Source: Marivirga harenae (lineage in GTDB: Bacteria > Bacteroidota > Bacteroidia > Cytophagales > Cyclobacteriaceae). From it: 64,000 nt of DNA. Positions 54,872 through 64,000 of the stretch are shown here, one piece after another. The stretch covers positions 765,501-829,500 of the forward strand of contig NZ_CP130565.1 in the NCBI RefSeq assembly GCF_030534335.1, written 5' to 3'. Made by a program: the position numbers and the translations under genes. A model generated the notes under the pieces. It saw only the letters and a list, made by a program, of their open reading frames with translations, was not told the DNA's origin and did no database searches. Every line of letters begins with the position of its first letter. Positions within the stretch are counted from its first letter, which is position 1.

Positions 54872-56313
54872 ATTTAGTGAAGAAAAATATATCGAAAAGT
54901 CAAGTATTTCAAATTCTTATCCTTGTTTTTTCGGCTGTACTGATTCCATATTTGATGGTCATAACATCTTATTTGATGGCCGCTTTGGTCTTGGGTATCA
55001 TCGCTTCAATTCTTGTGCTAATCAGTATTTTTTGGCATTATAAAGCAGGTATTTACATTCTACTACTATATAGTTCATTTATATTCTTGATCGATAGGAT
55101 ACTAATGGCTAACATACCGTTTGGAATTGCTGTTGAAGTTCTGATTGTTTTAACTTTTATAGCATTATTAATTCAGCAGAAAGGAAAAGAAAGTTTTCAA
55201 TGGAAGTTAAATGAACCCATTGTCATAATTCAGCTAATATTCTACTCCTACTTCATTTTACAAATAGCAAACCCTAATGCTGTGAGTATCTCTGCATGGC
55301 TAGCTTCCGCTCGTTTTTTAACAACTTTCATACTATTCTATATTTTTTTGCATTTTTTGAGTAATCTTCGCGATCTAAAAATATTCACCAGGGCATGGTT
55401 GATAATAGCTATGATGGTTGCTGCCTATGGTGTTTTTCAAGAGTATGTTGGTCTTAGAGATTTCGAATGGAGATGGATAAGGGCCGTTCCCAATCGTTAT
55501 GATTTGTATTTTATTTGGGGTCATATGAGAAAATTCTCCTTTCTTTCCGATCCATCAGCCTATGGTCTATTTTTAGGGTTTACTGGTCTTTCAGCTCTTA
55601 TGATGTCATTTGGACCCTATTCAAAGTCAAAAAAAGTTGTTTTAATTTGCATGACCCTATTCATGTTTTTTGCTATGTCTTTTGCGGGAACAAGGACTGC
55701 ATACGCGATGGTTGCAGTCGGGGTATTTCTTTTCATTTTCATGAACCTGCGTGATCCTCGGATACTTGGCATCAGTGTTTTTATTGTGATTGTAGTCACG
55801 ATTCTCATCACAGGACCATTTTACAGTGCACCAATTAATCGAATGAGATCAACCTTAAACCTATCCGAGGATGCATCAATGAATGTTCGTGACATAAAAA
55901 GAATTCGTCTACAAAAATATATAAAAAAAAATCCGATTGGCGGTGGAATAAATACTGCCGGAAACGCTGGTTTAAGATATTCTAGAGGACACCCTCTAGC
56001 AGGTCGATATGACCCGGATAGCGGATATTTAAGAACTGCACTTGAAATGGGTTGGATTGGTGCATTTTTGGTGATTTGCCTAAATGGTGCTATTGTAATA
56101 AAGGGAATATCAAATCACTTTCGTCTTAAGAATCCAACTTTAAGAACTTACAATTTAATGTATGTAATTCCTTTTCTAGGTTTAACAGTTGCACATTACA
56201 CCCAAGACGCATTATTTCAAAAGCCCGTAAATTTACTGGTAATTGCCACTTATGCCCTAATGGTTAAATTGCCTGATTTAGATGAAGAGAAACAAAAACC
56301 CCCAAGAAAATAG
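54868..56313 (+). CDS. O-antigen ligase/Wzy-type polymerase family membrane protein
   Basis: The 481-residue protein has about eleven helices and a large periplasmic loop. Motifs near the loop are SFAGTRTAYAMVAVG, NPIGGGINTAGNAG and DSGYLRTALEMGWIGAF, characteristic of the Wzy_C family (WaaL and exopolysaccharide polymerases). It joins repeat units on the periplasmic side of the inner membrane. Context (Wzc-like protein, glycosyltransferase, TolC-like protein) favours a Wzy polymerase over a ligase. Confidence 0.9.
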   Translation: MNLVKKNISKSQVFQILILVFSAVLIPYLMVITSYLMAALVLGIIASILVLISIFWHYKAGIYILLLYSSFIFLIDRILMANIPFGIAVEVLIVLTFIALLIQQKGKESFQWKLNEPIVIIQLIFYSYFILQIANPNAVSISAWLASARFLTTFILFYIFLHFLSNLRDLKIFTRAWLIIAMMVAAYGVFQEYVGLRDFEWRWIRAVPNRYDLYFIWGHMRKFSFLSDPSAYGLFLGFTGLSALMMSFGPYSKSKKVVLICMTLFMFFAMSFAGTRTAYAMVAVGVFLFIFMNLRDPRILGISVFIVIVVTILITGPFYSAPINRMRSTLNLSEDASMNVRDIKRIRLQKYIKKNPIGGGINTAGNAGLRYSRGHPLAGRYDPDSGYLRTALEMGWIGAFLVICLNGAIVIKGISNHFRLKNPTLRTYNLMYVIPFLGLTVAHYTQDALFQKPVNLLVIATYALMVKLPDLDEEKQKPPRK

Positions 56314-56352
56314 AATGTTTGTTCCTTTTATAATAACTTTAATCTTAAACTG

Positions 56353-57066
56353 ATGATTAGTATGCTAAGAATTATAATTTCACTTTTTATTATAGCCTTT
56401 ACAAGTCTCAATGCTATTTCCCAATCAATCGACTATAATAAAGTAATATTGCCTGAAGGAATTTCAGATATAAGCTATGAAGAAAAGCTAGTGCAATTAG
56501 CCTGGCAAAACCATCCTGCTAATGAAGAAGTCAAAAAATCCGTTGACCTGGCAAAGTATGATTTGCAAATTTCTAAAAGATATTGGTTAGAAGGCTTTAG
56601 AATGACCGGAAACCTCAATGAATTCAATATAGATCCAGCTAGAGATATCACAAATAGATCTCAATTTTTTCCTAGATATAACTTTAGCTTAGCATTACCA
56701 TTGGGTCAACTTTTTACAAATCCAGTTGAGAATAAACAAAGTCAGTTAAGAGTAGAAATGGCAGAAAGTAAAGTAAACGCCTTAAAACTTGAACTGAGAA
56801 GAGAGGTGCTTTCCGCGTATAATGACTATTTGATGTTCCAAGAAATCTTTAAAATTCATTCTATAGCACTTGAGGATGCCGAAATGAATCACAGTATAGT
56901 AGAGGAAAGTTTTAAGCAGGGAGAAGAATCTTTTGATAAGTATAATACAAGTAATACAAATTTAAGTCAAAAGAAAATCAGTAAAATTCAAGCCTCCACT
57001 GACTTACAAAATTCAAAGTTGCAATTAGAGTCTCTTATTGGTATTCCGCTGGAAGATGTCCAATGA
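56353..57066 (+). CDS. Half-length TolC-family outer-membrane protein
   Basis: The 237-residue protein has a signal peptide (ending NAISQS), two long helical stretches and beta-prone segments: RYNFSLALPLGQLFTNPVENKQSQLRVEMAE, and EESFKQGEESFDKYNTSNTN before IQASTDLQNSKLQLESLIGI. This resembles one of the two repeats of TolC (OEP) proteins, which are normally ~450 residues. It could trimerise differently or be a partial copy. It is rightward after the Wzy gene (39-base gap) and is the end of that unit. Role in polymer export is inference. Confidence 0.7.
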   Translation: MISMLRIIISLFIIAFTSLNAISQSIDYNKVILPEGISDISYEEKLVQLAWQNHPANEEVKKSVDLAKYDLQISKRYWLEGFRMTGNLNEFNIDPARDITNRSQFFPRYNFSLALPLGQLFTNPVENKQSQLRVEMAESKVNALKLELRREVLSAYNDYLMFQEIFKIHSIALEDAEMNHSIVEESFKQGEESFDKYNTSNTNLSQKKISKIQASTDLQNSKLQLESLIGIPLEDVQ

Positions 57067-57098
57067 TTTTTTATTTACATCAATAAATTAAAGGACAC

Positions 57099-58721
57099 TT
57101 ACTGTGTTTTTCTTCTAGTATAAACTTCAATATAAGACTCTTCAGGAATTCTAGGAGCTAAAAACTTAAACTTAAGTTCATAATTTTTTAAGATACAACC
57201 TCTTACCTCATAAGAATAGAAATTATTAAGATCAGGAATATCTTGAAACAAAATCAAATCATAATTTTTATTCTCAACTTTTGAGCAAAAATGTTGTACT
57301 TCTCTATCGAAAAATGCTACGCCTTGATGATACCATAACGGATGATCAATTCCTTTTTCGGTGTCATAAGGAATTTCATAAGCTAATTGAGTCAATTCGG
57401 ACATATTCAATACTTGCAAGTCATTTTTTGAACGTTGAACAATCGGCATTTCTAAAATTTTATTTATACCCTCAATAGTTTCTTCAGGTATTTTCACTCC
57501 CCTAAAAGTTTGAAACTTAGGCACCACCCAATTGGAACGTTTCATTTTAGAAGTATCATTATCCAACACATAGGTGTTCTTTGAAACAACATCCTCTTCT
57601 GCAATTTGAAAATATGATTTCACTTTTGGTCTTATATTTCTGACCCAAAAAACATTAGTCCACCAAAGTCCAACCAAACAAATGACAATAAAAAATGACC
57701 ATCCCTTGTGAAAGACTATTCGACTATCAAATTGAAGTAATACTACTCCAAAAATGAAGCTGTGGAAATAAATATTTCCATCGAGCGGTGTATAACTAGT
57801 CACTTGAATAACAGAAGCCTGAAATAATATAAATAGCCCAATAAAAAATGGAACAAATATTTCAGTCTTAAAAAAAGTTTTCCAATTGTTATTAAGGCGG
57901 TAAAAAAGTATAATAATTATTAAAACCAAATAAAATTTAATCCATTTCGAAGCCCCTAAAAATTCATCCAGTAAATCAAAAAATGTCAATCTTGAGAAAT
58001 GCGGAGTCTGTCCATAATTAAACCAATAAGTAAAATCATACATCAGAAACGGTGCAATTAATAAAATCATCCAAAAAAGATACGCCCCAATAAAGGTTAA
58101 AACACTTACAGGTTTCTTTCTTTTAATGGAATCAAATAGAATTATAGCTCCTGAGAACAATAATGCAAAGCCCCCAGTATCCTGCTTTGTCATAAATGCT
58201 AAAGCTGCAAAACCAGCTGAAAGAAAACAGTACAACACAATTCTTTTATTTTCATTTTCGCTTAACAGTTTTAGTGCAAAAAGTAAAGAAGCCATCTCCA
58301 AAACAAATACGAAATGGTTATACCAAGGCCAGAAATTAAATAGCGAATAGGATAAAACAAAAATAGATAAGGCAACAACCCTAGCTCCAACCTCCAACTT
58401 TAATTGTCTGAAAATTCTTGAAAACAGGTAATTTGAAATAGTATTAATAAAGGCTTGAACCTTTAACAAAGTAATTACAGAAGGACCTAATATTTTGAAA
58501 AAAATTGCTGGCAAAATCCAAAATACGTAACCAACAGGGGTACCAAAATCGCGATATGGAACCTCTCCTAAAGACAACCTATAAGCACCTTCCCATGCTA
58601 AAAATAGGTTTATTCTATACGGAAATGTAAATAGCAATGGAATTGCAGGAGTTGCCAAAATTATGACCCACTCTATAATGCCAAGGGAATCAGTAGTTTT
58701 TAATTGCTTCAATCGGTTCAT
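57099..58721 (-). CDS. Polytopic membrane protein, GT-C glycosyltransferase-like
   Basis: The 540-residue protein has about eleven or twelve hydrophobic helices up to ~350 and a soluble C-terminal part. YRLSLGEVPYRDFGTPVGY in the first periplasmic loop includes the acidic residues common in GT-C lipid-linked sugar transferases, as does GFAALAFMTKQDTGG. It overlaps the preceding gene by 32 bases. A role in transfer of lipid-linked sugars is plausible; no specific family is recognised. Confidence 0.7.
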   Translation of the reverse strand: MNRLKQLKTTDSLGIIEWVIILATPAIPLLFTFPYRINLFLAWEGAYRLSLGEVPYRDFGTPVGYVFWILPAIFFKILGPSVITLLKVQAFINTISNYLFSRIFRQLKLEVGARVVALSIFVLSYSLFNFWPWYNHFVFVLEMASLLFALKLLSENENKRIVLYCFLSAGFAALAFMTKQDTGGFALLFSGAIILFDSIKRKKPVSVLTFIGAYLFWMILLIAPFLMYDFTYWFNYGQTPHFSRLTFFDLLDEFLGASKWIKFYLVLIIIILFYRLNNNWKTFFKTEIFVPFFIGLFILFQASVIQVTSYTPLDGNIYFHSFIFGVVLLQFDSRIVFHKGWSFFIVICLVGLWWTNVFWVRNIRPKVKSYFQIAEEDVVSKNTYVLDNDTSKMKRSNWVVPKFQTFRGVKIPEETIEGINKILEMPIVQRSKNDLQVLNMSELTQLAYEIPYDTEKGIDHPLWYHQGVAFFDREVQHFCSKVENKNYDLILFQDIPDLNNFYSYEVRGCILKNYELKFKFLAPRIPEESYIEVYTRRKTQ

Positions 58722-59892
58722 TTGTATATTTAGGCTGATAAAAGAGATAAAATATTGTTGAAAAAATTGTAGGGATTAAATACAGGAGAAAAGCAATAAC
58801 CCATAACCCATATGGCACTCCGTACTGACTGTCTCCTAATGTATTTCGGATTGTATCTGATATAAAAGTGGATGAAGCGCTAACTCCCAGAATTAATGTA
58901 ATGGAACTGATTAACACATACTTATTTTTTAAAAATTTCAACCAGAGTTTTTGATACTTTCTTATAATTCTTAAACAAGGGATTATAACCCAAGGAAATA
59001 CTAAATAAAGCAAACGAATTTCATTGAAAATACCGAAAAGAAAAGTAGTTGAAATAATCACAACAAGAGCTAATAAAACCGCTTTACCTGAAAACAATCC
59101 GAGATCCTCATTATGATCATGTGCACCTTTAAAAGAAAAAATCAAATGCGTCCATAAATAGGAAAATGAAAGAAACCCAAATAGAACTAACTGAACTGGA
59201 TTTGATAAATTCCATTTAAGACCAAGCCAGAAATCATATGGTTCAGTGCCAATCAGCCATCTGTACACTAACCATACCACCAAAGGTAATCCACTAAGAA
59301 AAAGCTTTCGCGGTAATGGTATCTTAGCAAAAAGTAATAGCAAAAATGGCAGGAGTAACAGGGTCTCCCGTACAAAAACACCTACACAAGCAATTACTAA
59401 ATATAAAATGTATTTTTTATCATAGAGAAAATATATCGCCGATAATAAAAAAAGAAAACCCAATTGGTCTTCTCTTGTGTGGACTGGTAATGTAAAGGCA
59501 AACACAATGGGTGCCATGCTTAGATGCAATAATACTCCTAAAAATGCCAAAGATCGGAATTGGACAAGCTTTAATAATAGGAGGTAAAACATGCATGAGG
59601 TGGATATGAAAAACAGCCAACTAAAAAACAAGTAACTCCAATAAAATTTCTGGTTTGAAGTAGCTGAACCAGGAATTACCCTACTGACATTTTTAACTAT
59701 GAGTGGAAACAGCATTCGGTATTTAAAAGGCGGTTTATTGCTTAACTCCCATTCTGACAAATTCATTGAAGTGGATTGTAATTCACTAGCTAAACGCTCT
59801 TTATTCTTAATATATCCTTCAAAAGCATATTGGTTTAAAAAAAACAAAACCGTGCTTAAGACTGCTATTATAATCAGTCGATAATCTAACAT
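58690..59892 (-). CDS. Polytopic membrane protein of unknown function in the polysaccharide locus
   Basis: The 400-residue protein has about ten helices. The start MLDYRLIIIAVLSTVLFFLN is followed by a periplasmic segment EWELSNKPPFKYRMLFPLIV, resembling the first loop of GT-C/EpsG-like proteins (an acidic site before KYRML), and then LPVHTREDQLGFLFLLSAIYF. It is the first of a leftward pair with the 540-residue gene. Not assignable to a named family by eye. Confidence 0.65.
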   Translation of the reverse strand: MLDYRLIIIAVLSTVLFFLNQYAFEGYIKNKERLASELQSTSMNLSEWELSNKPPFKYRMLFPLIVKNVSRVIPGSATSNQKFYWSYLFFSWLFFISTSCMFYLLLLKLVQFRSLAFLGVLLHLSMAPIVFAFTLPVHTREDQLGFLFLLSAIYFLYDKKYILYLVIACVGVFVRETLLLLPFLLLLFAKIPLPRKLFLSGLPLVVWLVYRWLIGTEPYDFWLGLKWNLSNPVQLVLFGFLSFSYLWTHLIFSFKGAHDHNEDLGLFSGKAVLLALVVIISTTFLFGIFNEIRLLYLVFPWVIIPCLRIIRKYQKLWLKFLKNKYVLISSITLILGVSASSTFISDTIRNTLGDSQYGVPYGLWVIAFLLYLIPTIFSTIFYLFYQPKYTNEPIEAIKNY

Positions 59893-59999
59893 TAGTTGTT
59901 GAATAAGATTTAATATCTAAACCTATTGATGTTTTTTTAATAATTCAAAAAAATCTTTGTAAATTTATAAAGAACTGTTTGGCTATCAACCGATTAAAA

Positions 60000-62900
60000 A
60001 TGTCGTTTTATCGAATAATTTACTGTTTTAATCCAAGGTTTTATTTACCCGAAAGAATATGTGATGTATATTTTACCATTATTCTATTTCTTCTATTTTC
60101 TAGTATTTCCTACGCCCAACAAACTGAAAGTCAAAGCCCCCAAGGAACCAATTTTCTTATATACACTCCCCCCAGTTACGATGCTCTAAATAATCCTAGT
60201 CCACTTTTGGTTACGTTAATGGGTGGTGGCGAAATTGGTGATGATTTAGAGGTTTTTCTTCAAAATAATTCCAACAGAAGCCCGGCTTGGGCAATTGATA
60301 GAGGCGAATGGCCACAGCAGTATCCATTTGTAGTATTAACACCCCAACTTCCTCGAGATCTAGAAATAGAGAACCCAAACGATCAAAGATGGTCGACTGG
60401 TCTTATAAATGAAGTGATCAACCATGTTATTAATACATACAATATTGACGAGGACAGATTGTATTTGACAGGAGTAAGTTTGGGCGCAACTGGCTGTTGG
60501 GATTTTGCGGCTGAATTCCCACAAAAGGTAGCTGCCATGATTCCAATCTCGGGTCCATCTGATGACTCACTTGCTTGTATTCTAAAAGATATTCCTATTT
60601 GGGCTATGCATGGAGAAAATGATGGTTTAGTCGATCCGTTTATTAATTCTACTGGTGAGATGGTGGACAGCATAAACAATTGTAATGGACAATACAAAGC
60701 AGAATTTGAATTAATTCCTTCCAGAGGTCATGACATCTGGAATGATATTTATCCTGAATCTATGGGACTTTCAATTTATGAATGGCTTCTAAATTTTGAA
60801 AAAGGGCAAACCAATAACATTAAGCCCTACGTTGGCCTTGGCCCAGATCTAAAGCTTTTAATGCCCGAAGACTACATCAACATTTATGGATTTGCATTTG
60901 ATGTTGACGGCACGATTATGAACTACTCGTGGGAAATTATTAATCCCGTTTCAGCTGAAATAGTTGTTATTGACAATAATAATGTCAAAATATACCCATC
61001 AGCTGAGGGTATTCACCAACTGAGATTAACAGTAACTGATAATGAATCAGCTATCCAGTCAGATACGATGGAGATTGAATTCTTTGATGAAATACCTGTT
61101 GGTTTAAATTTCATGACAGGACTCATGCTACAAGATGGAAGTACTAATACTGATTTAATTCCATTGGGGAATGAAGATAACATTATAAACTTATTTACTC
61201 TAGGAACTGAGGATATCAACATCCTGGCAATAGATGATGGAGTTTGTAACAGCTTTCGATTTGCTATTAACGGTTATCAAAATATAAGAACCGAAAACCG
61301 ACAATCAGTTGGGCTTTTGTTAAGTAGAAGAAGGAACCCTCCAGAATGGAATGTAAGCCCAGGAAATTACATTATAAGTGCTACTCCATTCTCCGGTAAT
61401 AAAAATAATCTTGGCACCGCGGGAATTTCAGTGATTAATAAGTTGCAAGTCTTTGATCAGGAACCTCAAACTTACCAGTTAATTCCGGAAACTGATATTG
61501 GCTTAACTCAAAATTGGTTAAATTCTGGCGATGCAACCAATCCTGATTCTTTTCAAGAAAATTTCCAGAATTTCATCATTAATGACAGCGCCTATCTTAA
61601 CCAAGCTATTTTAGAAAAAGGTGTAGTTTCCAGTATCAGACTCGGCACAGGAAGTTATTTAACACTAAATGATTCATTAGCCATTCCCTTGATTCTAGAT
61701 TCTGCTTCAATCCTTCAAATCAATAATCCGAACAATGTCAGTTTTCAGGAAATCCACCCAAATTCACTGATTATTTATAATACTACAGGTTATTTGGACT
61801 TAAGTACAGTTGGAAATCTAGAAGTTAAAGCGTCCAATATTCTGAACTTGAAGAAAGATTCCGTAGCAGTAAATAAATTAACAATCGGTGATGGAGCAAG
61901 CATCCAAAATAGCTCCCAAAATCTAACTCTTAACATTAATGATGATTTAATAATTGAAGGAAACAATGACTTCACTCCCTCATCCCCATTTTCAATAGTC
62001 TTTAATTCAAACAAGAATCATCAATTGATTTTTGATACCAATATTCTAAATTTTAATTCCATTGAATTATTGGGGCAAGACACGCTAGAGTTCAATCATT
62101 CAACCAAATATGAGCTTAATTTAAGCCGAATAAACCTATCGGAAAGTTCACTATTATCACTTGCAAATTGCGAACTCGCAATTACAGGAAATAATGTTTT
62201 GTCTGAAAACCTATCAAATGGAAAAATTAAATTTGGCAATCAAAGCAATTTGTTAATCAATGCTAATCCAACACAAGACCTATTCCTAAACTTAGAAGAG
62301 AATGGCAATATTCTTAAAAATCTCACTTTTAACATTACTAACGCCAGTAAAATAATAGTTTCTGATTCTTTAAAAATTTACGGAAGAATTGAGGCTGAAA
62401 ATGGGACACTTGCAAGTGGTGGGTATTTGCAGTTTCTTGCAACTGATTCAATGACTGCTTATATAATAAATGATTTAGGAACAGTTGAAGGAGAAGTGCA
62501 AATCGAAAAGCTAATTTCCGAGGGAAAGGTTTTTAGATACCTAAGTTCTAGTGCTACTGATTTTTCGGTGGAGGAATTTCAGCAGTTTATACCTGTGACG
62601 GGAGCATTTACAGGTGCAAGTACTGGCCCAGAATTGGGAAATGATCCATCAATTTTTAGCTATGATTCCAATAATGAAATTTGGATACCATTTCCCAGCA
62701 GTACCAACCAAGAAACCTTTGAAACGGGAAGAGGTTATGCAATCTATTTTAGAAATGAAACGATTCCTACAAAAATCAAATGGATGGGTCCGCTAATACA
62801 ATCAGATTTCAACTATACCATCACAGGAAATGATGATATTGGAAACCAGCAAGCTGGATGGAATTTAATAGCTAACCCCTATGCTACTCCCATCCTTTGG

Positions 62901-64000
62901 GGAGACACAGGCTGGACCTCTTTGGGTTTAAGCAATACTGCAAGCATAGCAGATAATACAGTGGCTGGGGGTAGGTTTTTGGTTTGGGATGGTGAAATAG
63001 GAGACCCTGAATTCTCGGGGATTATTTCGCAAAATCAAGCCTTTTGGGTACGGTCTGTCACCGAAACAGCCAGCCTCAATGTTTCTGAAGCTGCCAAATT
63101 GGAAGAATCTAATGCAAGTACCTTTAGAAACGTCAAAAGCTCATATTCAGGGCTGGTCATTACTCTGTCAAATCAGGAACTTCTGGACCGCCTTTATTTA
63201 AAAATCAGTGATATAGGTTCCGTTGAATATCTGCCAGATATAGATGCCGTAAAAAGATCCAATGCTTATTTCAACTTATTTTATCCGCAAGAAATTAATA
63301 TCCGATTAGCTATAAAAAACCTGCCTGATAACCAATGCTTTAGTAATAAATTAGGAATTGAAGGGATAGAGAGCGGGAACTACTCCTTAAAGTTTAAGAA
63401 GGTATCTAAAGAATTGACAAACGGAGATCTATTTTTCTATGATTATCTGCTAGACAGCTCGATACTGATTACTAACAACCTTCAATATGATTTTTCATTT
63501 GATACGAATGATTCCATTTCACTTTCTGAAAGATTTGACTTGAAATACGAGTTAAGCACGCCAATTCCAGAGATTTCGATTATTGGTGACAAATTAATAG
63601 CCAACTATGAAGAGAACATTCAGTGGTTTAGAGATAGCACTTTAATAGAAAATGAGACAGATGCTACCTTAATCCCTAATCAAAGTGGTAGTTACTTCTT
63701 CCAGGCTGAGTCAAATTCATGCCTTGTAAGCTCTGCCTCCATTTATTATGTATTAACTGCAAATAGGTCAATAGAGACAGATATTTCTATATTCCCAAAT
63801 CCAGTTCGAGATAATAAGCTAATTGTGCAATTACCTGAAAAGAATAGAGGAATTTTTGAGCTAAGTCTTATTAATCCCGAAGGGAAAGAAATTATGAGAA
63901 ATGATGCCATCAACTTTAATGAAACAAATGCGGAGCTTTATCTCCCTGAGGATTTGAATAACGGGACTTATATTTTGATGTTATCCAGAAAGCACAAATT
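60000..64000 (+). CDS. Secreted esterase/hydrolase with PKD domain and T9SS sorting domain (3' end outside the window)
   Basis: One frame is open from the ATG to the last base (at least 1333 residues). A signal peptide ends SSISYAQ. An alpha/beta hydrolase domain of the PHB-depolymerase/feruloyl-esterase type spans about 45-265: GVSLGATG with Ser160, the acid in HGENDGLVDP near 208, and His244 in RGHDIWND. A PKD-like domain follows (about 275-365, FAFDVDGTIMNYSWEI), then a long beta-rich region with a repeated pattern (about 500-900), a SSS/T-rich passenger, and the T9SS type A tail SIFPNPVRDNKLIVQLPEK ... LNNGTYILMLSRK. It is exported to the surface or medium and probably removes acyl esters from polymers. 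The stop must lie just past the window. Confidence 0.9.
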   Translation, partial: MSFYRIIYCFNPRFYLPERICDVYFTIILFLLFSSISYAQQTESQSPQGTNFLIYTPPSYDALNNPSPLLVTLMGGGEIGDDLEVFLQNNSNRSPAWAIDRGEWPQQYPFVVLTPQLPRDLEIENPNDQRWSTGLINEVINHVINTYNIDEDRLYLTGVSLGATGCWDFAAEFPQKVAAMIPISGPSDDSLACILKDIPIWAMHGENDGLVDPFINSTGEMVDSINNCNGQYKAEFELIPSRGHDIWNDIYPESMGLSIYEWLLNFEKGQTNNIKPYVGLGPDLKLLMPEDYINIYGFAFDVDGTIMNYSWEIINPVSAEIVVIDNNNVKIYPSAEGIHQLRLTVTDNESAIQSDTMEIEFFDEIPVGLNFMTGLMLQDGSTNTDLIPLGNEDNIINLFTLGTEDINILAIDDGVCNSFRFAINGYQNIRTENRQSVGLLLSRRRNPPEWNVSPGNYIISATPFSGNKNNLGTAGISVINKLQVFDQEPQTYQLIPETDIGLTQNWLNSGDATNPDSFQENFQNFIINDSAYLNQAILEKGVVSSIRLGTGSYLTLNDSLAIPLILDSASILQINNPNNVSFQEIHPNSLIIYNTTGYLDLSTVGNLEVKASNILNLKKDSVAVNKLTIGDGASIQNSSQNLTLNINDDLIIEGNNDFTPSSPFSIVFNSNKNHQLIFDTNILNFNSIELLGQDTLEFNHSTKYELNLSRINLSESSLLSLANCELAITGNNVLSENLSNGKIKFGNQSNLLINANPTQDLFLNLEENGNILKNLTFNITNASKIIVSDSLKIYGRIEAENGTLASGGYLQFLATDSMTAYIINDLGTVEGEVQIEKLISEGKVFRYLSSSATDFSVEEFQQFIPVTGAFTGASTGPELGNDPSIFSYDSNNEIWIPFPSSTNQETFETGRGYAIYFRNETIPTKIKWMGPLIQSDFNYTITGNDDIGNQQAGWNLIANPYATPILWGDTGWTSLGLSNTASIADNTVAGGRFLVWDGEIGDPEFSGIISQNQAFWVRSVTETASLNVSEAAKLEESNASTFRNVKSSYSGLVITLSNQELLDRLYLKISDIGSVEYLPDIDAVKRSNAYFNLFYPQEINIRLAIKNLPDNQCFSNKLGIEGIESGNYSLKFKKVSKELTNGDLFFYDYLLDSSILITNNLQYDFSFDTNDSISLSERFDLKYELSTPIPEISIIGDKLIANYEENIQWFRDSTLIENETDATLIPNQSGSYFFQAESNSCLVSSASIYYVLTANRSIETDISIFPNPVRDNKLIVQLPEKNRGIFELSLINPEGKEIMRNDAINFNETNAELYLPEDLNNGTYILMLSRKHK

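Noticed and set aside
60383-62014. Several leftward frames of 69-104 residues
   Set aside because: They are antisense to the long secreted esterase frame, which is open across the whole interval and has recognisable catalytic and sorting motifs.

Overview
The window is AT-rich, densely coded chromosomal DNA from a Bacteroidota bacterium, most likely a gliding, marine-type member of the Cytophagales (Marivirga-like; this is inference). The evidence is an adhesin with a gliding-motility/type IX secretion (T9SS) C-terminal domain next to a PorP/SprF gene, a second secreted protein with a T9SS sorting tail, PD40-OmpA proteins, DUF1573 and DUF6702 proteins, an HLCYRFW-type M23 peptidase, and promoters of the Bacteroidota form (TTTG, then TAnnTTTG). 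No tRNA, rRNA, CRISPR array, insertion sequence or prophage was seen.

Region 1 (1-18.2 kb) is mostly envelope and housekeeping: the end of an outer-membrane beta-barrel gene, YicC endoribonuclease, a DUF6702 protein, a HupE/UreJ membrane protein, a secreted M1 aminopeptidase, a two-gene OmpA operon whose second gene carries a one-base frameshift, a patatin fused to an outer-membrane barrel, an M23 peptidase with a His-to-Cys change in its metal site, a VWA membrane protein, ComB, and a three-gene iron/corrinoid-type ABC importer.

Region 2 (18.4-33.4 kb) holds a Fur-family regulator, an ABC exporter with a perfect inverted repeat upstream, a leucine-type dehydrogenase, the run nusB-ytxH-DUF1573-yajC-ybbR-coaE with a clear promoter in front of ytxH, a frameshifted small secreted protein with a G7 tract at the break, acetyl-CoA synthetase, and a translationally coupled pair: a TPR-transmembrane-SpoIIE phosphatase and a two-helix K+ channel with an RCK domain.

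Region 3 (33.5-43.2 kb) is a surface-adhesin cassette. A 2017-residue T9SS adhesin carries five nearly identical 489-bp tandem repeats, followed by its PorP/SprF partner and a PD40 protein with a decayed OmpA-like end.

Region 4 (43.3-59.9 kb) is an exopolysaccharide locus. A leftward arm encodes a carbamoyltransferase, a 49-residue DUF5989 protein, an SxtJ protein, a UbiA-type prenyltransferase, a HAD phosphatase, an MBOAT acyltransferase and an SGNH-like protein. A rightward arm encodes a Wzc-like protein with an altered P-loop, a glycosyltransferase, a 37-residue membrane peptide, a Wzy/O-antigen-ligase-like protein and a half-length TolC-like protein. A sulfotransferase and two overlapping polytopic membrane proteins complete it. 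Together these suggest a polymer that is carbamoylated, acylated and sulfated. The window ends inside a large secreted esterase with a PKD domain and T9SS tail.
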